Shown here: positions 24,701-35,703 of the stretch, piece by piece
Layout: every line of letters begins with the position of its first letter
Numbering within the stretch: position 1 is the stretch's first letter
Assembly (NCBI GenBank): GCA_008508345.1
Contig: QNGE01000778.1
Coordinates: 1 to 64,000 of the forward strand
Source: Paragonimus westermani
Taxonomy: Eukaryota > Platyhelminthes > Trematoda > Plagiorchiida > Troglotrematidae
Length of the DNA: 64,000 nt
Direction of reading: 5' to 3'
The notes under the pieces: model-generated
Databases searched by the model: none
The model's input: the letters and a program-made list of their open reading frames with translations, nothing else
What the model was told of the DNA's origin: nothing
Program-made: the position numbers and the translations under genes

Positions 24701-25181
24701 TGTGGAGAAAATTAAGTCAGTGAATGAGAGTTACATGGTAGCTGCCGGTTTGAACCGTAAAGAGGTGGCCAACAATGTGGACAAACTTGGTCACTTGTGT
24801 GCTCTAATGAATTACTGTTTTTTGCTTCAGAAAGCGTTGTACGAGATTCGAGTGTGTGACAGAACCGAAATGGGTCTTCTGAGGGCAAAAATCGGCTTCA
24901 ACAGTGGCCCAGTTACGGCAGGTATAATTGGCAATACCAAGCTGCAATATGATATTTGGGGTGATACGGTAAACGTGGCCAGTCGTATGTGCTATATGAG
25001 TGTACCTGGACCTATCCAAGTACCTGAAGATGTAAAGAATTTGTTGAAGGAACGCTTCAGTTTCAAGTACAGAGGGGAATTTTTTGTGAAAGGCAAGGGA
25101 ATGATGAAGACCTACACGTGTGAAGAAAGAACCGAAAATAAGGACAAAGAGGTGATTCGACATGGTATGCATTTCTTGTAA
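21786..25181 (+). CDS. Membrane adenylate cyclase, type 9-like, single exon
   Basis: The 1131-residue protein would convert ATP to cAMP at the plasma membrane. An N-terminal tail is followed by membrane spans at about 75-265. The C1 catalytic domain (about 330-475) carries both metal-binding aspartates (D336 in FADIVGF, D380 in LGDCYYC) and R424 in RVGIHTG. After a linker come spans from about 665 to 860, with a glycosylation sequon (NVTAF) before the last span. The C2 domain (about 920-1112) keeps K977 (EKIK), D1056, N1063 and R1067 (DIWGDTVNVASR) and the VKGKG lysines. The strings FADIVGFTKMS and CEK..TLGDCYYC favour the ADCY9 group; vertebrate ADCY9 is longer, at roughly 1350 residues. An in-frame TGA 18 bases upstream supports the chosen ATG. 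There are no introns, and no AATAAA was seen in the next 300 bases. Confidence 0.93.
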   Translation: MRAWYRGLGEFDENALHHHLFTDLFDQNRSGFAVLHKYVTEIQKVLQMMQFQSNLINDYFCQLWLYRTKRQYRTVIKFFMVAVLMGVMEPGLLCPLGKVTQIHLNTIAVILFLLFYLFSFRQTTFSAYQKVALAASMLSIWTQLPIRCYIFSGNSPIWGSVFISVYAILLMLPINVELGLCIIVVYIVLIEAISIIYDRETYKGTSLRLSMSYRTQLWYMFDLSRATEVTRMLAPRTHKVVAVRTMIWLLICCSALYLRFWSNVRKRFAFFKLGHSVQARNQCHRAHTDSIHWIETIMPLQVSVEYQRLRMLNEHSDVTDWLYMRTFKNVSILFADIVGFTKMSSKLTALQIVLILGDLMKKFDEVCELTHCEKLGTLGDCYYCMSGSQDIEVAHAVCCVEMGFHMYDILKAFNGERQHSVNIRVGIHTGIAHAAILGFERFRYDVYSYDVRIANELESTGKPGFIHISQSTYDDVKDIYTVIVGPDLVIDKREQPFLLDQTAATVSIPTYFIEPQPRIGRTNSSYDKYAHQRKQSTVVAEANQSELSDLPWCSSESTKNSGESDSDNRDTNDEWFEFELSAYALADIKLSHQTNALHLKHDIALIQELRSDPAKQHLLFQSPPVDALLLHFINPEIEWHYQRHLCSNIGPAFVDSEKLARVIDALVLLIVVFLLASIGMIATLEENQAHYYLGAILLAWCICATSCFTGLTYPDRIKGKWTKIYYEINTNPLVRELYLGIFTFLPTGITLGYRWTFMEKEDSASQMYLYAAMNFISVLVHCIPSSSAAWARFLWCMISLVCVCMPTQARVAIFQESQFCMKNVTAFNGIPQYKWVTMHTLQLLVCAILVLVITRETERTCKLCFFVYREAQIESEAAEKAVAEANELLFNIVPDYVFEELKEFGKGGLTSNQGTLHYAVAHPMVGVSFISVSNFFTLIYREDVGGAERSLRLLHTIICTFDKLLHLPTTKDVEKIKSVNESYMVAAGLNRKEVANNVDKLGHLCALMNYCFLLQKALYEIRVCDRTEMGLLRAKIGFNSGPVTAGIIGNTKLQYDIWGDTVNVASRMCYMSVPGPIQVPEDVKNLLKERFSFKYRGEFFVKGKGMMKTYTCEERTENKDKEVIRHGMHFL

Positions 25182-25504
25182 CAATATTGTTTCATCAAAC
25201 TGTTATCGATAAACCTCGTTTTTACTCAGTTTACAGTCTTCGCACATCCGTAATGGAATTCTTATACGCGACAGCTTGAGTATCCATTTATCATTCCCAT
25301 CGTCATAGGCAGCAATACATTGAAGATTAACTGCCACACAACCAAGAAAACAAGTGAACCCTGTACAGGAAGATAGATATATAGAAAATAGATACGTCTA
25401 TATGCAAACATTCAACATCAAAATACCTACATCTTGAAACAAACAGCCGAGCCTTAAGTGAAAGTGAGGTGTCATCAACAAGTAACCTTCCTTAGGGCTT
25501 TCAG
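25182..25504. other. 3' flank of the adenylate cyclase
   Basis: I see no canonical AATAAA and no poly(A) tract that would mark a fresh retrocopy. The stretch ends where the RTE-like element begins on the minus strand. Confidence 0.4.
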
Positions 25505-27690
25505 TGCCCCGTGTCACTACATGCACTCACTCCACAGACAACTCGGACAAGCAACAATAACATTCACGCCACTTAGATCGGTTAGCCGTCATCTCACTTG
25601 ACATATCGAGCCATTGACTCTGGGAGTCGCGAGGTTCCCAGTCTGAGAAGCGTACGTGACCTATAGTGGCCAACTCCTTGGTGAACGACTTCATTTTCCC
25701 ACGCCAGACCATAATCTGCCCACCTCGGACCTTACGCCAGTCGGCCGCATGGAAGGCAGTGTTCGACGTGCCAGTAGACTAGCTGGCATCTTCAGCGCAT
25801 GGTCTATCAATCTAAGTCTGTGCAAATATAAAGACCAAACAAAAGAAATCGTTTGATATTCACTACCAAATGCTTACCTCCTAATCACTTCCTTGCTTAC
25901 TCGTTGGTACCACCCGATACGAGGTATCGAACACAGATATCGGCGGTCACATATCTAGAGACGGTTCATGTCTACTGCCCTGAGTAGCCACGTTTCACTA
26001 CCGCAAGTTAATACAAGCCTCACTGTCGTCTTACAGGTCTGTCTTCTTTTACATACGACCCCTAAAACTCTGTCGCCAGAGGTGCTCCAGATTACCGAAT
26101 ACCGCCATGGCCTTAGAGATACGCGCTTCCATTTCATTCCCAACATCTCCGCCGCCACCAATGCAGCTTCCCAGGTATGCAAACCGGTCAACAACCTCCA
26201 TGACTGCATTATCCGGCAATAAAATCCACCTAACCACAACAATCTTACACAAGCATTTTNCAGGTATGCAAACCGGTCAACAACCTCCATGACTGCATTA
26301 TCCGGCAATAAAATCCACCTAACCACAACAATCTTACACAAGCATTTTGAGGTTGCAAAGCACATTCCGAAGTAATTAGCAGAACGTGAAATAGCGTCTA
26401 ACATTATTTGTGCTACTTGAAGGTTGTCAAACAGCAACACTTTGTCATCAGCATAATCAAGATCAGCCAGCCTTCCACCAGGTAGGACGTCCATGCTGGC
26501 AACTAGTGAGAAAACTAAACAAGTGGCGAAAGCTTTGATGCACGCCACTACTTGTGCTGATACTGTCAGACAGATCACCGTAAATCTTGACCTGAGCTGA
26601 AGTATGGGAATAAAGCGTTGACAGTATGTTCACATACTTGGTCGATACACTCCTGCGTTTAAGCGGCTCTGAAAACGTAGATCGGTCCACTGAATCGAAC
26701 ACATTTATAATCGACAAATACGGCGATTGTTGGCCGGCCGTACACATGACGCTGTTTCAAAACTTGGCGGAGCAAAAATGTGATCAATACATCCTCGACC
26801 AGGACGAAACTCAGTCTGTTCTTCCCTAATGTTTGCCTCCCGAACCGCAGAGTAGGCAAAGTTAAATGGGTGGCAGAACCCTAATAATCACTAGGGTCAG
26901 ACTAGTTCCCCACCTTCTTTGAAAAGTGGCGACGCGAGATCATTTGGGACAGCAGCCCTATTACGTTTGAAAGGTGAAATGCAACTGAAGATCTCAGTTT
27001 TAGTGAGTGGTTCCAAATTTACCGACCAGAGTGCTACATTACAAGTTTGTGGTGGCAACACAAGAGAAGCTGGAACCCAGCAAAGTTGACCCTCGAAGTG
27101 TTCTGTCCAGCGCTTTAGACTTCTGAATTTGTTATAAATGAGTTTGTTATCTGCCTCTCCAATAAGAACGACAGTCCTGCATCAAACCACGCCACCTATA
27201 ACCAACAGCTACTTCGTCCGCCTGATACCACACCTGATTTAGAGAAGGATGGCGTCAAGTATAACACTGACGTGCACGATATCTAAACCGAGTGCTGGCT
27301 AACAATAGCTTATGCTCAGCGCACAGTTGCAACAGCCGCCCACCATTATCCTATCGGTGTGGGGGTATCCTAACCGTTCCCCTTAAGCGAGATTCGGCCT
27401 CACCAAGGCGGTCGACCTGGGCGTTCACACTTCCGGCCAGAATGATTATATTAGAACGATGTGTCGACCGAGAAAGAGCAGCTAGATCCGAGTAAAAGGC
27501 GTCCTTAACTACTGCTAGTCGGTTGGAACATTAATAGACACAATGAGATTTCTGAAAGTTTTGCGACTGGAGTTGGCCTTAAGTGAACCTGCCAAGTGGA
27601 CAGCATAAACTCCACTGCTGTCAAAAATCCAGTCCACCAATTACACCACGACGGTCGTGCTGAGGATTACACCTCCGAATAGGTGTCATG
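25505..27690 (-). mobile_element. RTE-like LINE, endonuclease to C-terminus, decayed
   Basis: Reading the minus strand from 27690 downward gives an ordered RTE-type ORF2. The endonuclease segment is near 27520-27330 (FYSDLAALSRSTHR, then NAQVDRLGEAESRLRGTV). The linker RWTEHFEGQL is near 27115. The reverse transcriptase entry (PFKRNRAAVPNDLASPLF) is near 26970-26920, followed by a FRPGRGCIDH-like block near 26800. Then come SISTSSGVHQ near 26560, LADLDYADDKVLL near 26460, and the C-terminal FAYLGSCIGGGGDVGNEMEA and GSETWLLRA blocks. Frameshifts and stops make it a pseudogene. An 88-bp stretch is duplicated on either side of an N at 26260. Confidence 0.8.
26172..26348. repeat. Exact 88-bp duplication around a single N
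   Basis: Bases 26172-26259 are repeated exactly at 26261-26348, separated only by the N at 26260. Both copies fall inside the same part of the RTE-like reverse transcriptase, so the protein would repeat the same residues. This is the signature of two contig ends that overlap but were joined without merging. Confidence 0.9.
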
Positions 27691-29460
27691 CTCATGTGTT
27701 GCATGAGGCTGACCAATTTGGGTGGTTCGCTCGTTGTTGTTGGGCTGTTTGGAGGTTGACTTAAAGCATCAACCTGTGTTCCTGACTCCAGTGATGTAAC
27801 GAAGTTTGTAGTGGTAGACGCTTAGAAGCAATGCTCACCTCTACATTGTCGGTAAGGGCATACGCTGAACACCTTTGGCCTCCTCTCCTAATGTTAACAA
27901 TGGCTTGTCATCCCTATGGACTTCAAAATCTCGCCCCTAAATGTACGGATGGAAGAGTCTGACCCCGAAAATGGCAGTCGATACCTCCCTGTCTAGCTGG
28001 GAATAGTTTTTGACACACGGTTGCAAAGTTGGGGATGCAAAGGCAATTGAGCTGAGAAAAGTTTCCTATTAGGTGATAAAGTACTGCGCTAACCACTATG
28101 GGGGCGCATCGCATTGNAAAGCACCGGCCATAGTGTTCCTGACTCCAGTGATGTAACGAAGTTTGTAGTGGTAGACGCTTAGAAGCAATGCTCACCTCTA
28201 CATTGTCGGTAAGGGCATACGCTGAACACCTTTGGCCTCCTCTCCTAATGTTAACAATGGCTTGTCATCCCTATGGACTTCAAAATCTCGCCCCTAAATG
28301 TACGGATGGAAGAGTCTGACCCCGAAAATGGCAGTCGATACCTCCCTGTCTAGCTGGGAATAGTTTTTGACACACGGTTGCAAAGTTGGAGATGCAAAGG
28401 CAATTGAGCTGAGAAAAGTTTCCTATTAGGTGATAAAGTACTGCGCTAACCACTATGGGGGCGCATCGCATTGCCACATTAGCGGTTNAGCGGTTTGCGC
28501 GGAACATAACGGAGGAGAAATGAAGAAGCGTAATTGAATGTCTGACGCTGAATCATGCCCCCCCTGAACCAATGTGTATTTTTGTGTAACAACGCATACA
28601 AAGGAGAGAGTATTGGGGAAGCATGAGAGTGGGAACGGCGGTAATGTGACAATATCCTCAAAAATGAACTGGGCTCAGCATCGCTTCGTGGCGCCGGCGC
28701 ATCTAAAATGGGTAGCAGTTTATCACCCAACATGTACAGACCATTGTTGTCGAGTCGGTATCCGAGACAGTAAACAGAGTCGGCGAAGAACTCGCATTTT
28801 GACACCTTCATCTTTAATCCGACTTGCCGAAGACAGTCAAGCACCAGTGCCAATGTGCGCAAATATATAAACACGTATACGCGAAAGGAACATTTATTAC
28901 TGGGTTGTCTATAATCCTTTGAAAAATCGCCGGTGTCAAAATGATACCAAATAGCAAACGTGTGTACTGAAAAATGTCACTGTGCGTAATGGATTTGGAG
29001 CAAACACGAGATGATTCATCAAGTCCGGCTTGGGAATAAGCACGACTAACGTCAATTTTCGAGTGGTTTGGGTGCAACAAAGAGAATACCAACAACTCTG
29101 TGGTTGTCACACGATGTCTGGTATCACTTTCGATAATGGGAATGACTGCCAGTAATCACCGGTCATCAGTAAGCTCTACAGTCTTCCACAGGGAACAGAG
29201 GAAGTGTGATCAGTTCCGACAGCTAGGTGCAACCTTCGCTTGAACTAGGTTATAAAGTTCGGCCGGCTCATCACCAGAGACCCGTAAAAACAGCCGCTGG
29301 CCCACAGCATTATCCACAGGCAAGTTAAAATTGAAAAAGTGCATTTTGAAAATACTGTGTACATCGAATTCCAGACATAATAGAATGCATGACAGAGCAG
29401 CTTACCGGAGGGCGCGGAGATTAAAATTTCCAAAGTTTGCTATGTGTCCTCGCTAGAAGA
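27690..29460 (-). mobile_element. Ty3/gypsy remnant (gypsy-3), reverse transcriptase and RNase H, minus copy
   Basis: On the minus strand, from right to left, come KIDVSRAYSQAGLDESSR and FQYTRLLFGIILTPAIFQRI near 29060-28910, matching the 'D...AY.Q..l.....r' and 'yTRLPFGi..aPAiFQr' blocks. Next is LKMKVSKCEFFADSVYCLGY near 28820-28760. The RNase H region, shared with 12510-13170, follows at 28600-27700. The catalytic YLDD is replaced by an LYICAH-like string. Two N bases (28117 and 28488) bracket a 370-base block that does not belong to this copy. The copy is non-functional. Confidence 0.75.
28118..28487 (-). repeat. N-bounded 370-bp block, exact reverse complement of 12677-13046
   Basis: The block has the same length as 12677-13046 and, by eye, reads as its exact reverse complement. 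The sequence just left of it (27779-28116) is the same gypsy-3 region with at least one difference (gggg versus ggag near 28032). The block therefore repeats the locus locally and matches the distant copy better than its own neighbour. Confidence 0.88.
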
Positions 29461-32400
29461 GAACTAGGTTCGCGCGAGGAAGAAAGTGAAAATGAGTGGG
29501 CCAGACTGTCACGGCAATGAAGACTTCTGATACTTCCCAGTAGCTTATACTGCGAAATAGGAGTGGCTTGAGGAACCTCACCTCGAGTCACTAACTAAAA
29601 ACTTCGACCAGTAAGGCAACCGAAGATAGGGTTTTTCTGAGGGACCTCATCAGAAACCAATGATTCAAGTTTCTTACTCATTTGACAAAGAGAGGTTTGC
29701 TTAACCGGAAGGGGCAGCAAATAGAGCATTGATGTCTGATTCAGAACACCGCTGTGTGCGGCTGACTTATTTGAAGTTACGATGGGCTTCCGATTTAAAC
29801 CGAAAGTGTTCTGACTGCAGTAGATAATATGCCAGAGATCACGGTCAACCGTTGGGCGATTGGAGTGATCCTTTATTTCGATGTACCTTATCTAACTCCT
29901 TTATCGTTTATTTTGAATATAACAGTGCTGCAGACGTGAAAATGACTTGGCTTTATGTCCACAAGACTTGGCCTCGCTACCACAGAACTAATATGCGGAC
30001 AGCTGTGTGAAATATAATCATACGAGTGCCGCTGCTTTTCATTTAAATACTCCTCATGGAAAAGCACACACTAGAGGATAAAACTGATTTTGCATACCCA
30101 CATGTGTGGAACCGTTGGGAACGATGCTCGGCAAATGAAATAAAATGCCCAAGGTGAAACAGCCGAGGGAAGTCACTCACTGGAAGCAAATGAGCTGTGG
30201 TGGAAACGGAACCTCCGACGTACGCTTTCAAGCACACTACTAGTACAGTTCAACATGTACAAACAAAACGAACACCGAGCTGGCGACAATCGTGAACAGT
30301 TAAAAACAGCCTTAATCAGAAGAAAATTTTCGACTGCAAAACCACCTTAATTGTCGGTAGAATGTCCTGAATGTACACATCAATTTCGTTATGGAATGCG
30401 TCAACCGAAGATACTGTTAATGAAAGTCTCGATAAATTTATACGGACTGTACATACTCGGGTGCCGAATGCGTTGTCTGAGCCCAAAGCTGAGGAGTTAT
30501 TTATCTTGACCATTTTGGAAAGTTCAGAGAGAGACTGAAGCTATCAGAGCTGCTTGTGTTGCAATCCCCCTAATTCGCGGTAGCAGCCAGCTTGTTATTT
30601 CCAAAATAATATTCAATATGGAATAATTGGACGTGTGCCAACCAACCAACTTCAACCCGATCAGAAGATCGTGAGCACGCATTCGTCAAATTGAAGTGCG
30701 GTCAGTGCGCACTAACGCCATAAATCAACTAGGGTGCATGAATTCCCGGTACTTACGTGAAATGGTAGTACTCCGTTCTGTTGAATACTGGCCTATCAAA
30801 TTGAAACACGTCTTGTCTACAACAGAATGATCTAAATACCGGTGGAGACCATGCGGGGGGTTGCAAAATTGTGAATTAACCCACCTGTAGACACCAAATG
30901 AAGATGGCCCGTTCGTAAACAGCGGAAGGTGTGTCCAGCTCCATTTTAGTTCTTAAAAGTATCAACTGCCACACGCCAAAACATACAACCTGACAAGGGC
31001 GGATCCATAGTTTCTGTCCGCGCACCAAATAATTTCGGTTCAAAATGTATGAATCAAATGATGGTTACGAATAATTACAGTTATAGTGTTGCTAAAAGAT
31101 AGACGTTGGTTAACGTTGCTCTTGTTCACATGAGCTATTAACTAGTGATCACGACAGCTGCAATCCTTCAGTGAATGCTCCTCGACACACACCGTGTTCC
31201 GCTTTCACCCGATGTAAAATCTGGAGTGAAATTATACACGAATACAATTTGCAAAATACTGAACACCTAGTATTGGCTGAGAAATCGAGCCCCGGCAGGT
31301 ACCCGTTCTGCCTTGTGACTCTCCTCACATTGTGTTAACTGTGCGTTTTCCAAAGCTAGATCATAGCGAGAATGATGGCGCAGTGACACGATAGACTGTA
31401 CAATGCTAACATGCAACCGTAAACAGGCTGAGAATCAACTGTACACTCAGGGAGATTACATGACCCGGTGCAGTCAGAGATAAACAAATGCGAAATTGAG
31501 ACGGAACTGAGGTGCTTTGATTGATGACTCATGTATAAGTGCCAACCGCACAGACATATCCTTAGAATAAAGTGACAACTGACATTGGTCAACGACCAAC
31601 AGGGATACATTCAATCCTCTCTGATGTAATTTTCACACTGGCGTAAAACAGAGTATTGAGTCTAAACCCACTAATATACCTACAATGTGATGTCACCATC
31701 GGCACCATAGGCTCATTTCACGAAGTCGTGAGGTATCTCCGTTTGAATAACTGTGTGTGATAGTGTCCGCGCTTCGATATCCAAAACGTTGTTAAACGTT
31801 CAAAAAAACCGTTTGAGAGTAGAATGTTAGGGAAACGACGACCTCGGGATAAAGAAAAGATTGGTCATCAGCTAAGGTATAGAACAATTTTGGAAAGGCC
31901 AGAGTACAAGTCCAGTTGAATGGGTATGGTGCCTCTGCACGTCTGAAAACACCTTCCACGCCCGACTCCGGTTGCTTTGGTTCAATCGTATGGATTAACC
32001 CTAGGTACAGTGGAGTCGCAATGATAAGCATGCACAATGTGACTACTAGGCAAGTGAAGGAAAACGGACTAAGAGTCGACGCAACTATGGCCCTCAGAAT
32101 ACTGCAATTTTCCAAATAACAGCACATTTTGACATCAACGAAGACTGTGAGAATCCAACGGCGAATTCCGTCTTACGTGTACAAAGAATGAAGATCGTCC
32201 TCATTTCACCTTGGTATCCCTTATCTTGTTTTGTTGTCAAATTTTAATCACATTTACTTATACCTCATTCATCCGTTGATCTGTGATTCTTGTTTGCCCT
32301 GTGGGATTTCAACCCGCGTTATCTCCGTCACTCTGGTCATGAACTTTCGCCACTCAATCCAGTTGGGATTTCCATGACAAAACTAACATTGTTAACAATA

Positions 32401-33229
32401 TCATCATGCCACTATGTTCAGAACGACGCTGATTTGGCACTACCGGAAAAGTTGTCCTTCACTCATGTTGTCATGTTCAGCCATTATAAATGATCCGTAT
32501 AATTTATTTCGTAGTCACTGACGTGAAACGACGTTCGTAATAGAACATTGTTTAAAGCACTCAGGGGGAACCAATTTTCAAACTTTTGAACAATCGAGTG
32601 ATGTACTAAACGAGACAGATAAAGTCGACTTGGAAGTCTTCTTGTTCTCGGTCTATTGTGACTTACATTTATTAACAGCAAGTGCACCCTAGAATGGCCA
32701 ACTATTTGCCGCAATTTTATTGCACAATTTGCTTGCCATAATTTTGTTATTCCCTTTTATGGAACTTGCACATTCTTCCGTCTCGCGCGCTACAAGCCAG
32801 ACATTGGTTGGTTGTACATTTTAGCTCCCTCGATCGTGTTAATAATATGGAGTATTGCGATGCTTCTCAACTTCTCTATTACTGCTATCTGGGATCTTGT
32901 CATTCTCGGAGCGAAACGTTGTAGGGGTGTTCCTACAGTACCACCGTTTCTTATTTGCCTTTACAGATCACAAAACCGCAGATTAACTGTTTGATATACA
33001 AGTGTGTTCATTCAAATTATGGTTTCACCTACAGGAAGCGTCAACCACAAAACAGCTGGCACAACGATATTGTGATCAGTAGGCGACCACTATAACCGAC
33101 AACAGCAAATTAGAGGCTGATACTGATATTTATCTGCCACAATAAACCGGATGTCGATGTAATGTGACGATTTCCGCGTCACGATAAACCAATGAGTAAA
33201 ATGGGTTGGTGTGGTTATCACACCGACAG
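29461..33229. other. Unassigned sequence
   Basis: No domain or repeat could be supported. The longest frame (31792-32127, minus) has a hydrophobic segment but no recognisable family signature. Confidence 0.4.
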
Positions 33230-33480
33230 TCACACATGCCAAACAAGCCAACAGGCAAAGACCTGACTGATGTAGTAATAACTTTGAGTGTTTCCTTTCA
33301 TACATACGCTCCATAGGCACATCTACCGTTATGTTCCTTATTCACAGTATTTTGTTATCCATTTCAGCTCCCATACTCGCGATGCGAACGGAATAAGGTC
33401 TAAGCTTCTGGTACTTCGTCGTTCTGCTCTACGTACTTGTTAACAAACCATTAATTTCGTCCGATCGATTGTAACAATTC
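33230..33480 (+). repeat. Decayed 5' LTR of gypsy-1
   Basis: This aligns with 37130-37365 downstream of the same element. Shared blocks in order are 'gtagtaa.aac.tt', 'tcatacatacgct', 'ctaccgt.at.tt', 'tgttatccatttcagc' and 'tc.atcgtaac'. The two copies have diverged substantially, so the insertion is old. Outer ends are approximate. Confidence 0.6.
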
Positions 33481-34122
33481 ACCCATCTCACAAGGAATTC
33501 TCGTAAATGATCGTCCTCTTCGTCTCAAGCGCTTCGATGTCAAACCTAGCGCGAAAGACCTCTCGAAACAATGGAATCACTGATATCGTACGTCTTCCAG
33601 CCCCCTGTCATTCATCGAGGACCTCCAGCCCAACAAACTGGATACACACAACAACTTCATCGCGTCACCAGCCTTATTTCAGAGTTTGAACTATTCAAAC
33701 CAGTCATATTTACTCTCCAGAGTGCTCAAGTTCAATCTGAAGGCAAAACGTGTGCCCAGCACCTACTTGCTGCCGACAAACAGGAGAACGACCAATTGCT
33801 TGACCAATCTGCTCAACACCCCAAGTCGCTAGCCAAGTGGTTCATTATCACGGCCACCAGTGGTGGAAAAAATCGTGATGACGCCATCCGTGGTGCTTTC
33901 AGCAGTGGGCAAAACCCTCTACAGCAAAAGTCACCAAATTTTCAAACGACCTTTGATCAGGTCAAATCACTTGAAGTGGCTGAGAAACAATTTCCGTATT
34001 ATCATACGAGTGAATCCACCGAACTTGGCACGTGCCATCATAACAGATACCCAAAATGTCCCGAACTCAGAGGAAGAAGCGGATAAGACAGCTGTTGCCA
34101 CATCCAGCGTCACGTCTCATTC

Positions 34123-34488
34123 GTGGATATGACAAACATCTACATCAAAAATACTCTGTTAGAGATGCCATGCTCCCGATGTGGTAAAAAGGGTCACCTC
34201 CGGATAGGTTGTTTATCAAGTCGTCCTAAGATGTATGTTGCCTCTCACATCTGCTCCTCGATTTCTGCTATTACGACAACTGCGGCCCCCTCATGTTTTA
34301 CTCCACCTGTTGTTCCGCTGAAAGTCAATGGAGCTGATTGCATGACTCTGGTGGACACTGGGAGTTCGGGGAGCTACGTCTCAGATGACACTGTTCAAAG
34401 TAGATGGAAGATCAATAAATCTCGTTCCTGGATAACGACGAATTTTAACTCCCTATCCATTTATGCTCCAAGATACCGCCTGTGTTAG
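34123..34488 (+). pseudogene. gypsy-1 zinc knuckle and aspartic protease fragment
   Basis: The 121-residue frame holds a CCHC knuckle (C-x2-C-x4-H-x4-C) at about residues 17-30 and the protease active-site motif LVDTGSSGSYVS at about 76-87. Together these mark the gag-pol junction of a Ty3/gypsy element. The frame stops soon after the protease motif, whereas a working pol would run on into reverse transcriptase. Confidence 0.8.
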
Positions 34489-35376
34489 CTATCGAACATC
34501 AGAATATCCTCGAACCAAGTTGTTAATACTCCCCAACCAATACGCGAACGTTCTTTCGAAACATGACTGACTTGGGTGGTGTTAAACCATCATTCATGTT
34601 ATCCATCCTACCACCTGCACGGCCTGAATCGCCACCACTTCTCCATACTCTTGGGAGACCGCAAACCTACTGTAACTAAATCTCGACGAAATAGTCTTGA
34701 GGGGGAGAGGTTCCTATGCAAGGAAACACATCGACACCTTCGCAATGAGACAACCGAGCCACTGAGAGCGTCCCCGTCTTGGTGATGGTCTCCAGCAACA
34801 CAAAAAGCGGATTGTTTGGGACTACAGTCAAACTGTAAATGAGTTTAATCCCCTTGATGATTATCCTCACCCCAATGTAAATGAACTGATAGAGAGAGTA
34901 GCAAATTATGGCACATTTACAACCTTAGATTGAAACGCGCAAACCACATTCCCATCAAACGGGGCAGAGAACCTCTCACAGCGCTTGAAGTTTTCGGTCG
35001 CCTCTACTATTTCTGCTGTATATCTTTTGGCGTGGCTAACGATGTAGCTAACTGCTTTCAGAGGACGATCGACCACCTCGTCGTCGCGGAGAATCTCTAA
35101 GACACCTTTGTTTATGTGGACAACATAACGATGTATGCAGATACCCCGGTCGAGCATGACCGTAACCTCAAGCGTTTATTACAGGTGACATAAACGGTGA
35201 CTCATCCTCAACAAACCCAAAAGTATTATTGTGTCGAGAGATATAACTACTCGGTTTTCAAGTATCGAAGGGTAGTATTCGACTCGACGTCGATTGTCTG
35301 AAGCCTCTGTATGAGCTGTCTCCCCCACCCACCCCCGACAGATAGAAAATCCCCAAAGAGAATTGTCTGATCATCT

Positions 35377-35703
35377 GTGTACTACTCACCTAAAATTTCT
35401 ACATTTTCCGGCAAAATATCTCCTTTGATACATAATAAAACCTTCTCAACACCCGATGTTGTAGAACAAAATTCTGAAGATCCAAAAAGGGAACTTGCTA
35501 AGTCAGTTCTGACGACTACTTGTCCGGACGTCCTCTTGGCGATCGAAACTGATGCATCCGACATCGCGATCGCTGTTACTTTGAACCAAAATGGTCGGTC
35601 CGTATCCTGCCGCCAAACGCTAAAATCCACCAAGGGACATCACTCTGACGCAAAGAAAGATGAGTACGCAAACGTCGAGTCCGTTCGCAGTAATCGTCAG
35701 TAA
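35377..35703 (+). pseudogene. gypsy-1 RNase H fragment
   Basis: The frame contains ETDASDIAIAVTLNQNGRSV, the first RNase H strand of Ty3/gypsy elements with the catalytic aspartate in TDAS. It is followed by a decayed 'KE..A..e..r.wr' block (AKKDEYANVESVRSNRQ). Stops close it on both sides. Confidence 0.75.

Noticed and set aside
31792..32127. A 111-residue minus-strand frame with a hydrophobic segment resembling a membrane span
   Set aside because: No family motif, no neighbouring exon and no flanking splice signals could be shown; one hydrophobic run in a random frame of this length is not enough.
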